Numbered from the stretch's first letter, positions 17,679 to 27,153 are shown. The stretch is DNA of 64,000 bases from CAYREX01 sp964423505 (GCA_964423505.1 CAYREX010000001.1:62001-126000), one strand, 5' to 3'. Notes: generated by a model from the letters alone, not told the origin. Made by a program: numbers and translations.

Positions 17679-19283
17679 ATGAGATGGAGGAGCGGGGGAC
17701 CCAGGAACAGGGTCGTCGTCACCTACAACGGGAGGCCGGGCGCCTGCGCCGCCGCCGCGCTTCTTCTGCGGTACCCGGACGCAGGTATCTACGTCTCCAG
17801 CAGCTACCATCTTGCGAGGTGCCTCAGGTCGGCCGGACGGAACCCGGACCTTTCGGAGGTCCACATCCTCGGGATGGGCTACAAGGGCGAGCTGCTCGAG
17901 CTCCGGGACGCGATGCAGGCGCTGCGGGAGCGGGGAGTGGAGATAACCTGGTACTCCGGCGGCTACTGGGGCTCCGGCTTCACCGAGCAGGTCCGCGACC
18001 TCTGCAGGCTGGTGATGAGGGACGACACCATGTCCGACGCACTGGTGGTGGCGGACGAGCTGGGCCTGGCCGACAACGGAAGGCTGCCGCTGCTGCTGGA
18101 CGTCTCGGACATGTCCCGTGAGCCTTCCGGCCTCGGGGCGGAGCTGGCGGAGCTGGTGGAGGCGGGGAAGCACCGATACTTCCAGTTCGGGGACCTGGAC
18201 TCGTATCCGACCGCCATCCGCAAGCTTGCCGCACAGTACCCGCTTACCGCCGAGGACAGGAGGGCCATAAGGCGCTTCCGGGCGGCGGGCACAAGCGAGG
18301 GGCTCGACGGTGTGTCCCCCGCTATCAGACGTATCAAGAGGAACCTCTCGAAGTACGGCAGGCTCGACCGCGTGAACGTGCTGGTGCTGGGGGAGACCGG
18401 CACGGGCAAGGAGCGGGTCGCGAAGCTGCTCCACTTCGCCAGCCCCAGGGCGGAGGAGCCGTTCTTCTGCGAGAACTGCGCCACTCTCAGCGGCGAGGGG
18501 CTCATCAACTCGCGTCTGTTCGGGCACGTGAAGGGGGCCTTCACCGGGGCGACATCGGACGCGGAGGGCATTCTGGACGCCGCGGACGGCGGCGTGCTCT
18601 TCCTGGACGAGATAGGGGAGATGCCGCCGGACACCCAGGCCAAGCTGCTGCGGGTGCTGGAGCACGGCACCTTCACGCCGGTTGGCTCCGTCACGGAGAA
18701 GAGGGCGGACGTGAGGGTGATAGCGGCCACCAACAGGAGCTTCTCGGAGCTGCTCTCCGAGGGCGGGTTCAGGCTGGACCTCTTCTACAGGCTGAACCAG
18801 CTCGTCATTGAGATTCCCCCGCTGAGGGAGCGCCCGGAGGACATCCCCTACATAGCCGGCTCGATAAGGCGGGAGCTGGAGCGGAAGCACGACATGGAGC
18901 TGCCGGACCTGACCGGCAGGCAGTGCGCCACCCTGCAGTCCTACGACTGGCCGGGGAACGTCCGTCAGCTCTACAACGTGCTCCAGAAGGCCTGGGTTCT
19001 GGAGATGATGGACGACCTCGGCCTGCTCCTGCGGGAGCAGAGGAGGCTCATCCCCGAGGAGGCGGCGGCGAGCACCGACGTCGACCGGCCCGCTCCCGCC
19101 GAGCCCATGGAGGCCGGCGACCTGGTGGTTGCCCCCGCCTCCAGGTCGGACGTGCCGCCGCTGGAGGAGCTGGTGTCGGAATACGCGAGGAAGGCGCTGG
19201 AAGCCTTCGACGGCAACAAGACCCAGACCGCGAGGGCGCTGGGCATCTCGGTCAACACCCTGAACAAGAAGCTCCGCGGCTAG
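17679..19283 (+). CDS. Sigma-54 activator with degenerate DHH-like N-terminal sensor domain
   Basis: 534 residues from ATG at 17679, preceded by GGAAAGGACGCTGCCG. The AAA+ core is canonical: Walker A GETGTGKE at 238-245, GAFTGA loop at 286-291, Walker B GGVLFLDEIGEMP, and RLDLFYRLN. The C-terminus is a Fis-type helix-turn-helix (NKTQTARALGISVNTLNKKL). The first ~210 residues are not a receiver, GAF or PAS domain. VVVTYNGRPGACAAAALLL, then RYPDAGIYVSSSYHLARCL, EVHILGMGY and VEITWYSGGYW follow the layout of DHH phosphoesterases, in which NDxDGxxAAA and a DHH motif carry the metal ligands; here those Asp and His residues are absent. It is therefore likely a ligand-binding relic that switches the ATPase. 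The target promoter is unknown. AAA+ assignment is firm, the DHH reading is inference. Confidence 0.85.
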   Translation: MRWRSGGPRNRVVVTYNGRPGACAAAALLLRYPDAGIYVSSSYHLARCLRSAGRNPDLSEVHILGMGYKGELLELRDAMQALRERGVEITWYSGGYWGSGFTEQVRDLCRLVMRDDTMSDALVVADELGLADNGRLPLLLDVSDMSREPSGLGAELAELVEAGKHRYFQFGDLDSYPTAIRKLAAQYPLTAEDRRAIRRFRAAGTSEGLDGVSPAIRRIKRNLSKYGRLDRVNVLVLGETGTGKERVAKLLHFASPRAEEPFFCENCATLSGEGLINSRLFGHVKGAFTGATSDAEGILDAADGGVLFLDEIGEMPPDTQAKLLRVLEHGTFTPVGSVTEKRADVRVIAATNRSFSELLSEGGFRLDLFYRLNQLVIEIPPLRERPEDIPYIAGSIRRELERKHDMELPDLTGRQCATLQSYDWPGNVRQLYNVLQKAWVLEMMDDLGLLLREQRRLIPEEAAASTDVDRPAPAEPMEAGDLVVAPASRSDVPPLEELVSEYARKALEAFDGNKTQTARALGISVNTLNKKLRG

Positions 19284-19291
19284 AGAATTCT

Positions 19292-19324
19292 TGCCACCCA
19301 CCTGAGCCTGTCTGGTGGGTGGCA
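19292..19324. terminator. Bidirectional hairpin between convergent genes
   Basis: TGCCACCCACC at 19292-19302 pairs perfectly with GGTGGGTGGCA at 19314-19324 around an 11-base loop. It sits exactly between the ends of the sigma-54 activator and endonuclease IV genes, so it can serve both. T-runs are poor on both sides. Confidence 0.6.
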
Positions 19325-19335
19325 CGACTTTCGGG

Positions 19336-20151
19336 TCAGCGGATAACGCTCAGGATGTCCCTCGCGCGGTCCTCGTCCGTCCCGGGCGTCTCCGCTATGG
19401 CGGGGATGCCCTCGAACTCCGGCCTGGAGGCGAGCGCGCGAAGGGGCTCGAGGCCTATGAGGCCCTCCCCTGCGTTCGCGTGGCGGTCCCTCCCGCTGCC
19501 GAGCTCCCTCTTCGAGTCGTTGATGTGGAAGGCGCGGATTCTCGACAGGTCTGCCTCCGAGGCCATCCTGTCCAACGTCCTCCCGACCGCCTCCGGCGAG
19601 GATAGGTCGTAGCCGGCGGCGAAGCCGTGGCAGGTGTCGAAGCATATGCCGACCCGCTCCGGTAGCCCCGTCATGTCCATGAGGGCCTGCAGCTGCTCGA
19701 GCGAGTACCCGATGGAGGTCCCCTGCCCGGCGGTGTTCTCGTACAGGATGCCGACCTCGCCGGCGGCCTCCTCCAGCGCGGCCCTCACGCCGTCGGCTAT
19801 CTTCCGCATCCCCTCCTCCGGCCCGGAGCCGAGGTGGGCGCCCGGGTGCATGACGCACCAGCCTATGCCCATCAGCCTCATGCGCTCCAGCTCCTGCCCC
19901 AGGGCCACGCGGGACATGGCTGCCACCCTTCCCCTGGTGGAGGCCAGGTTGATGAGGTAGGAGGAATGCGAGATGACCGCCGGGTCGCCCGGCAGGCCGT
20001 AAATGCCCGACTCGGACTCGGGCACCGACCTGCCCCGCCACTGCTGCTGGTTGGACGTGAAGACCTGACCGCAGCCGAGGCCGAGCTTTTCGAGCCTCTC
20101 CGGCACGCCGACATGGCCGCCGCGTACGGAGACGTGCGCTCCGGGAATCAT
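19336..20151 (-). CDS. nfo: Endonuclease IV (AP endonuclease)
   Basis: 271 residues, normal for the family. The AP endonuclease 2 TIM barrel is recognisable from GAHVSVRGG at the N-terminus, MHPGAHLGSG, YENTAGQG, CFDTCHGFAAGYD, AFHINDSKRELGSGRDRH with ANAGEG, and the final IAETPGTDED. These supply the His, Glu and Asp ligands of the trinuclear zinc site. It cuts DNA 5' of abasic sites in base excision repair. The gene is monocistronic, convergent with the sigma-54 activator, and shares a terminator hairpin with it. No odd features. Confidence 0.95.
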   Translation of the reverse strand: MIPGAHVSVRGGHVGVPERLEKLGLGCGQVFTSNQQQWRGRSVPESESGIYGLPGDPAVISHSSYLINLASTRGRVAAMSRVALGQELERMRLMGIGWCVMHPGAHLGSGPEEGMRKIADGVRAALEEAAGEVGILYENTAGQGTSIGYSLEQLQALMDMTGLPERVGICFDTCHGFAAGYDLSSPEAVGRTLDRMASEADLSRIRAFHINDSKRELGSGRDRHANAGEGLIGLEPLRALASRPEFEGIPAIAETPGTDEDRARDILSVIR

Positions 20152-20281
20152 TCAGGACCTCCGCTCCGGTCGGAATATAGTCCTTCCGGCCGCTGCCCGG
20201 CCGGGCGTTTCTTGCGCGGCAGGGCGACATCACCGATGATAACCCGGGCAGCGGACCTGCAGGACTGGAGGGGAGGAGGCT

Positions 20282-23200
20282 ATGAAGCGGGACTGGGGAT
20301 CGATCCTCGGGGTGAGGGACCGGGGACCCGCCGGGTCGCTCCCCGGAACACCGGAGCTGGTCGAGGGGGAACGCAGGTATGTCGCCATCCTCTTCCTGGA
20401 CCTCAAGGGCTTCACAGCGATGAGCGAGGGCATGGACCACGAGTCGCTCCACGGCGTCATCGGTGGTGTCATGGAGGTGCTCGCGGAGCTGGTCGGCGAG
20501 CTGGGCGGCTACGTCGACAAGATAGAGGGCGACAGGATAATGGCCCTCTTCGGCGCGAAGATGGCCAGCGAGAACGACTGCGAGCGGGCCGTCGCCTGCG
20601 CCCTGCGGATGATGGAGGCCATAGGGGAGGCCAACGAGTACCTCTCCGGCCGCGGCACGGGCATCGGAGCCAGGGCAGGGATAGCCTGCGGGGAGGTTAC
20701 GGTAGCGCCGGACGCAGTGGGCCACCTGACGGCCATGGGCAACGCGGTGAACCTGGCCTCGAGGATGGAGGAGATGTCCGGGGTCGGCTCCGTCACCGTC
20801 ACCGGGGCGGTCTACAGGGCCTGTCGCGAGAGCTTCGGGTGGGAGGAGCTGGGGCCGGCAGAGGTGAGGGGCTGGAGCAGACCTGTCAGCACATACAGCC
20901 CGAGGTCCTTCAGGCGACGGACCGTGCCGCGCTGGGAGCGGACGTCGAAGCTCCCCAGGGCATCCTTCGTCGACCGGGAGGAAGCGCTCGGGAAGCTGAA
21001 AGAGGTATGGGAGTGCTGGCTCGGGCAGGCCCCGGAGCGCAACCGCCTGGGCGGGGCGGTCCACAGGATCGTGCGGATCCTCGGAGAGGCCGGGGCAGGC
21101 AAGTCCAGGCTGGCCCACAGGTTCCTGGGGAACGTGGCCCGGACCGTGCTGAGAGGGCATGCGCTCGCCTTCGACCAGCCACCGCATCAGCTCTGGGCAT
21201 CTCTCGTCAGGCAACACCTGGGCATCGGGAGCGGCTCTCCCGAAGCGGCCGGGCTCCTCGAGAGCGGGGTCTCGGAGCTGGCCGGTCTGGCGCCGGAGGA
21301 GACAGGACGGGAGCTGCTTCGCTCGCTGCCCTACCTCCGCTCCCTCCTCTCCATCAAGACCGACCTACCGACCGATGGAGAGGAGCGCAGGAGCGAGACC
21401 CTGGCCGCAATCAGGAACTTCGTGAGGAGCATCGCATCCTCCGGCAGGACGGTTCTCCTGCTGGAGGACCTCCACTTCGCCGATGACGCCTCCATGGAGG
21501 CTCTCGGGTTCCTGCTCTCCAACTGCATAACCGAGGAGCCGCTCATGTTCATCTGCTGCGAGCGTCCCGGCGAGTCGGACGGGGGCTGGCTGGAGCAGGT
21601 CCCCGATGGCTATTGCACCGTCGCTGACGTCCGGGTGGGGCCGCTGGCGGAGGACCACTGCCGGGACATGGCCGGACAGATGCTGGGCACGGCGGTGGAG
21701 GCGGGCGCGCTCGACCTGCTCCTTGGGCGCGCAGAGGGCAACCCGCTCTTCTTCGAGGAGCTAGTCCTCGGATCGGTCGAGAACGGGAGCCTAGCGCTCG
21801 AGGATGGCGCATGGCGGTTCGGCGGAGATTCCGGTGAGCCTTTCGTCCCGGGGTCTCTCGCCGGGATAGTGCTCAGCAGGCTCGACGCCATGCCGGAGCG
21901 TGACAGGAAGCTCCTGCAGTGCTGCTCCGTCATCGGGACGGAGCTGGGCGGCAGGACACTGAAAGGTCTGCTGGAGAGGCTTCCACAGGGGTGGGATGTA
22001 GGGCGCGAGATGGGGAACCTGATCGAGCGCGGACACCTGGAGGAGACGGCCGAAGGATACCGCTTCCATTCGGTCATCGCCCGAGACGCCGCATACGGCA
22101 GTATCCTCAGGCGCAACAGGCGCACGCTGCATGCCGCGGCGGGCGAGACGCTGGTCGATGTCCTCGGAGACGAGGCCGAAGGCTCGGCGAACGTCGTCGC
22201 GACACACTGGGAGCTGGCGGAGGACCGCGTGAAGCGTGTGGAGTGGGGTCTCAGGGCGGCCAGATCTCTCAACTCGAGCTACCAGAACGAGGACGCTCTC
22301 TCATGGACCCGCAAGCTGGCCGTATGGCTTGATGACGATGACCCGAGGCTGGCGGAAGCACTGCTGGTCAGGGCAAGGCTGCTGGACAGGCTGGGAAGGC
22401 GGTCGGAGGAGGAGGAGGTTCTGGGCAGGCTTCTGGAGCTGGCCCCGGAGGAGCCCTCCCACCTGCTCGCGGACGTCAGGTACCTTGCGGGCAGCCTGCT
22501 CGAGCATACGGGCAAGCCCGAGGAGTCTCGGGGTCACTACGAGGCCTGCCTCGGCATCTCCGCCGAGCTGGGCGACATCGCCCTGGAGACGAAGGCTCTC
22601 ATGGCGCTGGGAGGTCTGGCAAGGGAGCACGGCGACTGGAAGACCGCACGGGAGCATCTCGAGAGAGCGCTAAGGGTCTCGGATTGCTTGTCCGGCCCGG
22701 CATTGAAAGCCAAGGTGGAGATGCACATGGGAATCATGGACGCCTACGAGGGCGAGGCGGAGCTGGCGGCGGAGCGCATGGGCCGGGCCCTTGAGCTGGC
22801 CGGGGAGGCGGACGACCGCACCCTCAGGTGCGTAGTGCTCGGCAACAGCGCAATGGTGCTATGGAACGCCGGAAGGTACGCAGAGGCGGAAGGGGCAGTA
22901 GGGGAGGCCCTCGCACTAGCGCGGGAGATGGGCGACAGGAACAAGGAGCAGACCTCCCTGGATAACCTGGGCATACTTGCCGAGTCAAGAGGTGATAGCG
23001 ATGGAGCCATCGAGCTGTATCGCGAGGCTCTGGAGATAGCCAGGGAGCTGGACGACCCCAAGAGCGAGGCCAACGTGCTGCTCAATCTCGCGAGCGCCTA
23101 CTCCTTTGTCGGAAGGCGGGAGGAGGGCGTCCCCCTGCTTCGGGAGGCGATAGGCATCTTCGAGGGTCTCGGCGACAGGCAGGGTCTCGCCAGTGCTCTC

Positions 23201-23641
23201 TTCAACCTGGGCGGGCAGCTCGGTGACGCGGAGGATTTCGAGAATGCTCTGGAAACCCTCGAGCGGAGCCGCGGCATCTTCGAGAGCCTGGGGGACGGCG
23301 AGAGCGAGCTGCATTGCAGGGCGGTCATAGCCGAGACGCTGCTGGACTCCGGCGGGACGGAGAGGGCCTCCGGGATGCTGAAGGAGTGCATCGAGGACTG
23401 CAGCGAGACCGGCATCGAATGGCTGGCGGCATGCTGCCGGGCGCTGGAGGGTTGCATGATGCTCAGCTCCGGGGACACCGATGGAGCCATGGGCGTCATG
23501 GACGAGTGCTGCAGGCTGGTCGACGAGAGAGACATCAAGCGTTTCCAGGCCGACGAGATAGCGCGTCTGCATGCAGAGCTCTCCGGTGAGCTCGGGAGCG
23601 ATGCCGTCCCGTGGCCCTCGAGCTGGGAGAGGGAAGAATGA
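20282..23641 (+). CDS. Class III nucleotide cyclase fused to AAA ATPase and TPR repeats
   Basis: 1119 residues, ATG at 20282 behind GGGGAGGAGGCT. The cyclase domain (about 33-200) keeps both metal aspartates, D40 in LFLDLKGFTAMSE and D84 in IEGDRIMALFGA, plus GNAVNLASRME carrying the Asn and Arg of the transition-state site; the K before IEGD fits the base-recognition Lys of adenylate cyclases. An AAA/STAND ATPase follows (Walker A GEAGAGKS near 268, Walker B TVLLLEDLHFAD). The C-terminal half is a TPR solenoid (for example GDRNKEQTSLDNLGILAESR; ELDDPKSEANVLLNLASAY). This layout is known from MalT-like signalling proteins in which ligand or partner binding at the TPR end is relayed through the ATPase to the cyclase. 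No membrane segment is present. A secreted glycosidase gene follows 22 bases later. Confidence 0.9.
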   Translation: MKRDWGSILGVRDRGPAGSLPGTPELVEGERRYVAILFLDLKGFTAMSEGMDHESLHGVIGGVMEVLAELVGELGGYVDKIEGDRIMALFGAKMASENDCERAVACALRMMEAIGEANEYLSGRGTGIGARAGIACGEVTVAPDAVGHLTAMGNAVNLASRMEEMSGVGSVTVTGAVYRACRESFGWEELGPAEVRGWSRPVSTYSPRSFRRRTVPRWERTSKLPRASFVDREEALGKLKEVWECWLGQAPERNRLGGAVHRIVRILGEAGAGKSRLAHRFLGNVARTVLRGHALAFDQPPHQLWASLVRQHLGIGSGSPEAAGLLESGVSELAGLAPEETGRELLRSLPYLRSLLSIKTDLPTDGEERRSETLAAIRNFVRSIASSGRTVLLLEDLHFADDASMEALGFLLSNCITEEPLMFICCERPGESDGGWLEQVPDGYCTVADVRVGPLAEDHCRDMAGQMLGTAVEAGALDLLLGRAEGNPLFFEELVLGSVENGSLALEDGAWRFGGDSGEPFVPGSLAGIVLSRLDAMPERDRKLLQCCSVIGTELGGRTLKGLLERLPQGWDVGREMGNLIERGHLEETAEGYRFHSVIARDAAYGSILRRNRRTLHAAAGETLVDVLGDEAEGSANVVATHWELAEDRVKRVEWGLRAARSLNSSYQNEDALSWTRKLAVWLDDDDPRLAEALLVRARLLDRLGRRSEEEEVLGRLLELAPEEPSHLLADVRYLAGSLLEHTGKPEESRGHYEACLGISAELGDIALETKALMALGGLAREHGDWKTAREHLERALRVSDCLSGPALKAKVEMHMGIMDAYEGEAELAAERMGRALELAGEADDRTLRCVVLGNSAMVLWNAGRYAEAEGAVGEALALAREMGDRNKEQTSLDNLGILAESRGDSDGAIELYREALEIARELDDPKSEANVLLNLASAYSFVGRREEGVPLLREAIGIFEGLGDRQGLASALFNLGGQLGDAEDFENALETLERSRGIFESLGDGESELHCRAVIAETLLDSGGTERASGMLKECIEDCSETGIEWLAACCRALEGCMMLSSGDTDGAMGVMDECCRLVDERDIKRFQADEIARLHAELSGELGSDAVPWPSSWEREE

Positions 23642-23663
23642 GCGGAACAGGACGGAGGCGCAC

Positions 23664-25907
23664 ATGAGCAAGATCATCCTCCTGACAGCGCTGCTGGTCG
23701 CGGGAGCGGCCCTGGCTCAGCAGCTCCCGGGGCAGCCCTACGCCTCCTACTGGTTCCCGGACGAGCTCCTTACCTGGTCACCCGGGACGGACCCGGACGC
23801 CCCCTACAACAGGAGCTTCGTCGAGCTGTCGGACAGGTCCTGGGGCGACACGCAGTGCAACGCCCACGCCACCGACGACCAGGGCGGGGTCGGCGCCCTC
23901 TCCATCATGTACCCCTCCACCAGCGGCAACCCCTCTCAGGGAGGCACCGGCATCGACACCTACGCCTTCGGCTACTGGCAGTACGTCGACCACCTCACCT
24001 TCTGGGGAGGAAGCGCCGGAGAGGGCCTCATCCTGGCGCCCAATCCCGGCGTCATCGACGCCGCCCACAGGAACGGAGTGCCCGTCTACGGGACCATATT
24101 CTTCCCGCCGACCGCATACGGCGGCCAGATAGGCTGGGTGTGGGACTTCGTGCAGAAGGAGGGCAACTCCTTCCCGGTGGCCGACGCGCTCATCGAGATG
24201 ACGGAGCACTACGGCTTCGACGGCTGGTTCATCAACCAGGAGACCGCAGGCGGCAACGCCCAGCTGGCCCAGGACATGCGGGACCTGATGCTCTACGTGC
24301 AGGAGAACTCCGACCTCCACATCCAGTGGTACGACGCCATGACCGAGGGCGGCGACATAGTCTGGCAGAACGCACTGAACACGGCCAACGACTGGTACTT
24401 CGAGCACGAGGGACGGCTGGTCTCCGAGTGGATGTTCCTGAACTTCTGGTGGAACGCGGGCAGGCTGGAGAGCTCCGCCGACCACGCCCGGTCACTGGGC
24501 AGGAGCCCCTACGAGCTGTACGCGGGTGTGGACGTCCAGGCCAACGGCTACAACACCTCCGTGAGCTGGGACGCCGTATTCCCCGAGGGGGAGGACCATG
24601 TCACCTCGCTGGGCTTCTACTGTCCGAACTGGACCTACTCGAGCTCCTCCGGCCACCTCGACTTCTACGAGAGGGCGAGCAGGTTCTGGTGCGGCGCCAA
24701 CCGCGACCCCTCCAACACCGAGACCACTCATCCCTGGAAGGGCCTCGCACATTACTACGCCGCCAGGACCCCCATCACCTCGTTCCCCTTCGTCAGCTGC
24801 TTCAACACCGGGCAGGGCTACCTGACCGCGGTGGACGGCGAGGTCCTGTCGGGGATGGACTGGCACAACCGCGGCCAGCAGGACGTGCTGCCCACATGGA
24901 GGTGGATAGCCGAGAGCCCGGGCACGCCGCTGTACCCGGAGCTCTGCTGGGATTCGGCGTACGACGGCGGGAGCTGCCTCAGGGTCTCCGGCGACCTGTC
25001 ACCGGGGGCGGGGACCATGCTCTACCTGTACAAGACCGATGCGTCCATCGAAGCGGCCGATACTCTCCTGGTTGCGTGGCACGCCGACTCGGCGGGGCAA
25101 CCCTCCGGAATGAGGGTCTTCTACTCGCTGGACTACGCGCCGGACGTCCCGGTCTACTCCGACATCCCGTCGTCCACCTCAGCGGGGTGGAACGTCTCCA
25201 GGCACCCGCTCGCCCCCCACGCCGGGTCGACCATGGCGCTGATGGGCCTGGACTTCAACTCGTCCACATCCATGCCGGACTACGAGGCGCTGATAGGGAT
25301 GATGGGCGTGGTCCGGGGGACGGTGGACGTTCCCGAGCCGCCGTCGGGTCTCTACGTCGAGAGCTTCGATCAGGTGAGCGACACCCTGGGTACCGTGAGG
25401 CTCAGGTGGGACCATTCGCCCTCGGAGGTCCGCACCTACAACGTCTACAGGGATGACGGCGACGGACGGACCTTCCTCTGGGCGACCCCGGGCAACGCCT
25501 GCTTCGTGCCCAGGCTGACCAGGGAGCTGTCGCAGGACGAGAGCACCGTCCTCGTGGAGGCGGTGAGCCCGGAGCTGGGAAGGTCGCAGACGGTGAGCGT
25601 CACCGTGGAGTGGGAGACGACGGGCATCGAGGGCCCGGCGGGGGGCGGTGGCCCGCTCCTGGCCCCGGTGGCCTCCAACCCGGTGACCGGTCCGGTCGAG
25701 CTCAGGTTCAGCCTTCCGGTGGCCGGGTCCGTCTCGCTCCGGGCCTACGACCTCTCCGGGAGGGTGACCGAGCAGCTTCTCGAAGCTGAGATGCAGGCGG
25801 GAGAGGGGACCGTCCCCTGGGACGCCACGGCTCTCCCGGCCGGCATCTACATTCTCAGGCTGGACTGCCCCTCCGGCACCGCCGTCAGGAGGTGCCTCGT
25901 CCTCTAG
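23664..25907 (+). CDS. Secreted GH85 endo-beta-N-acetylglucosaminidase with C-terminal sorting tail
   Basis: 747 residues from ATG at 23664 (GGACGGAGGCGCAC upstream). MSKIILLTALLVAGAALA is a signal peptide. The GH85 barrel is clear: YWQYVDHLTFWGG, NGVPVYGTIFFPP, and the catalytic region GFDGWFINQETAGG with N191 and E193 as the oxazoline-stabilising and acid/base residues, then HIQWYDAMTEGG. GH85 enzymes cut the chitobiose core of N-glycans. A C-terminal beta domain follows, and the last ~85 residues (SNPVTGPVELRFSLP to LPAGIYILRLD) form a Por-secretion/FlgD-Ig-like tail, suggesting export to the surface by a type IX-like route. Spacing of 22 bases from the cyclase gene implies co-transcription. 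Intact, no frameshift. Confidence 0.88.
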   Translation: MSKIILLTALLVAGAALAQQLPGQPYASYWFPDELLTWSPGTDPDAPYNRSFVELSDRSWGDTQCNAHATDDQGGVGALSIMYPSTSGNPSQGGTGIDTYAFGYWQYVDHLTFWGGSAGEGLILAPNPGVIDAAHRNGVPVYGTIFFPPTAYGGQIGWVWDFVQKEGNSFPVADALIEMTEHYGFDGWFINQETAGGNAQLAQDMRDLMLYVQENSDLHIQWYDAMTEGGDIVWQNALNTANDWYFEHEGRLVSEWMFLNFWWNAGRLESSADHARSLGRSPYELYAGVDVQANGYNTSVSWDAVFPEGEDHVTSLGFYCPNWTYSSSSGHLDFYERASRFWCGANRDPSNTETTHPWKGLAHYYAARTPITSFPFVSCFNTGQGYLTAVDGEVLSGMDWHNRGQQDVLPTWRWIAESPGTPLYPELCWDSAYDGGSCLRVSGDLSPGAGTMLYLYKTDASIEAADTLLVAWHADSAGQPSGMRVFYSLDYAPDVPVYSDIPSSTSAGWNVSRHPLAPHAGSTMALMGLDFNSSTSMPDYEALIGMMGVVRGTVDVPEPPSGLYVESFDQVSDTLGTVRLRWDHSPSEVRTYNVYRDDGDGRTFLWATPGNACFVPRLTRELSQDESTVLVEAVSPELGRSQTVSVTVEWETTGIEGPAGGGGPLLAPVASNPVTGPVELRFSLPVAGSVSLRAYDLSGRVTEQLLEAEMQAGEGTVPWDATALPAGIYILRLDCPSGTAVRRCLVL

Positions 25908-25909
25908 CC

Positions 25910-25936
25910 CCCGGCCAAGCCGGGCTTTCGTTATTT
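25910..25936 (+). terminator. Intrinsic terminator after the GH85 gene
   Basis: CCCGGC (25910-25915), a three-base loop and GCCGGG (25919-25924) are followed by CTTTCGTTATTT. It begins two bases after the TAG stop and is one of the few hairpins in the window with a T-rich tail. Confidence 0.65.
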
Positions 25937-26001
25937 GCGTTACTCCGCCAAGTTGCACCAAGTCCGCGAAGCAACACCCGGCGGGAGAGAGCGGCGGGGG
26001 G

Positions 26002-27153
26002 TCAGAGGGGGGAGCGCCATCCGGCGTCCATGGCGTAGTCCATGCAGCGGCGGAAGACATCCGGGGTCAGCCCGGGGCAGGAGATGCCGGCCCTCTCCAG
26101 TGGAGGGGCCGACCTGCCGGTGTCCATGACCCTACGGTCCCTCACATACGGATAGTAGAGCTCCATGAAGCCGTCCATCAGCCGCTCCAGCGGGTTCGGG
26201 GGGCGCCCTCTCCCCCCCTCGATCGTCTCAATGCCCTCTACTCCGTAGCACTCCCGGAGCAGCTCGACTATCCGCTCCAGGCTGGTCCCGCCGGGTGGCC
26301 CGGTGATGTGGTAGACGCCGCCCTCTCTCTCCTCCATCAGAGCGAACAGCGCCGCCGTGAAGTGATCAACCGGCAGCAGGTCCATGGCGCCTCCGCCGTC
26401 GGACATTACGAGTGGCATGCGCATCCGTCCGTCTGGGGCGATGGAGACCCCAAGGGCGGAGGCCCGGCCGCCGTCCCCCGAGCGGAGGTCTGCCGCCAGG
26501 CGCTCCCTCAGGGTCAGGATCACCCGGAGCGGCTGGTAGAGAGCCCGGAAGCCCAGGCTCATGCCGGACTCGGAGTGTCCGTAGACTATGGTCGGCCGGT
26601 AGATGGCGAGTCGTACCCCGGCCTCTCCGCAGAGCCTCGATATCTCCCTCTCCGCCAGATACTTCGATCTCTCGTAACCGTTGTGGAAGTCGTCGACCTC
26701 CTCCAGCTCCTCCCTGCAGATGCCCTCCCTCCTGCCCGCCACGTAGGCGGTGCTCAGGTAGTGGAAGCGGGAGCAGCCGGAGAGGAGCCGGAACACGTTC
26801 CGCAGGCCCTCCACGTTGGTCCGCATCACGGCCTCCTCCCTCCTTGCGGCGAAGGAGGTGTCCGCGGCGCAGTGGATGACCTCGTCCACCTCGGAGCGGA
26901 GCCGCTCCGCGGTCCCGGAGGGGAGGCCGAGCTCCGGCCTCTCCACGTGCCCCTCCACAACCTCGGGGCGGCTCTCCGGGTGGAGGCCGAAGAGGGAGAG
27001 AAGTCGGTCGACCCGCTCCCCGGGGGAGTCCCCGCCCCGGGGCCTGACCGGCAGCACGACCCGGTGGCCCCTGGAGAGCAGCCCTGCGGCGATGAAGCCG
27101 CCGAGGAAGCCGGTGGCCCCGGTGACGCAGAAGAGGCGATCCCCGCCGCTCAT
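26002..27153 (-). CDS. SDR-family NAD(P)-dependent reductase/epimerase (NAD_binding_4 type)
   Basis: 383 residues. The Rossmann motif TGATGFLGG is at 11-19, the active-site pair is Y160 and K164 in YERSKYLAE, and STAYVAG supplies the Ser/Thr. HCAADTSF and RTNVEGLRNV fit the extended SDRs related to thioester reductases and fatty acyl reductases. It may reduce or modify an acyl or isoprenoid substrate; the substrate is not visible. ATG overlaps the TGA of the FAD oxidase gene (ATGA), so the two are translationally coupled and probably act in one redox pathway. The C-terminus GWRSPL is close to the stop. Confidence 0.8.
   Translation of the reverse strand: MSGGDRLFCVTGATGFLGGFIAAGLLSRGHRVVLPVRPRGGDSPGERVDRLLSLFGLHPESRPEVVEGHVERPELGLPSGTAERLRSEVDEVIHCAADTSFAARREEAVMRTNVEGLRNVFRLLSGCSRFHYLSTAYVAGRREGICREELEEVDDFHNGYERSKYLAEREISRLCGEAGVRLAIYRPTIVYGHSESGMSLGFRALYQPLRVILTLRERLAADLRSGDGGRASALGVSIAPDGRMRMPLVMSDGGGAMDLLPVDHFTAALFALMEEREGGVYHITGPPGGTSLERIVELLRECYGVEGIETIEGGRGRPPNPLERLMDGFMELYYPYVRDRRVMDTGRSAPPLERAGISCPGLTPDVFRRCMDYAMDAGWRSPL

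Noticed and set aside
17439..19325. Long minus-strand open frame opposite the sigma-54 activator
   Set aside because: The plus strand carries all AAA+ motifs; this frame is Gly/Pro/His/Arg-rich with no family pattern.
19317..19332. TGGCACG resembling the -24 element of a sigma-54 promoter
   Set aside because: The expected TTGC at -12 is absent (TCGGG instead), and the bases belong to a terminator stem between convergent genes.
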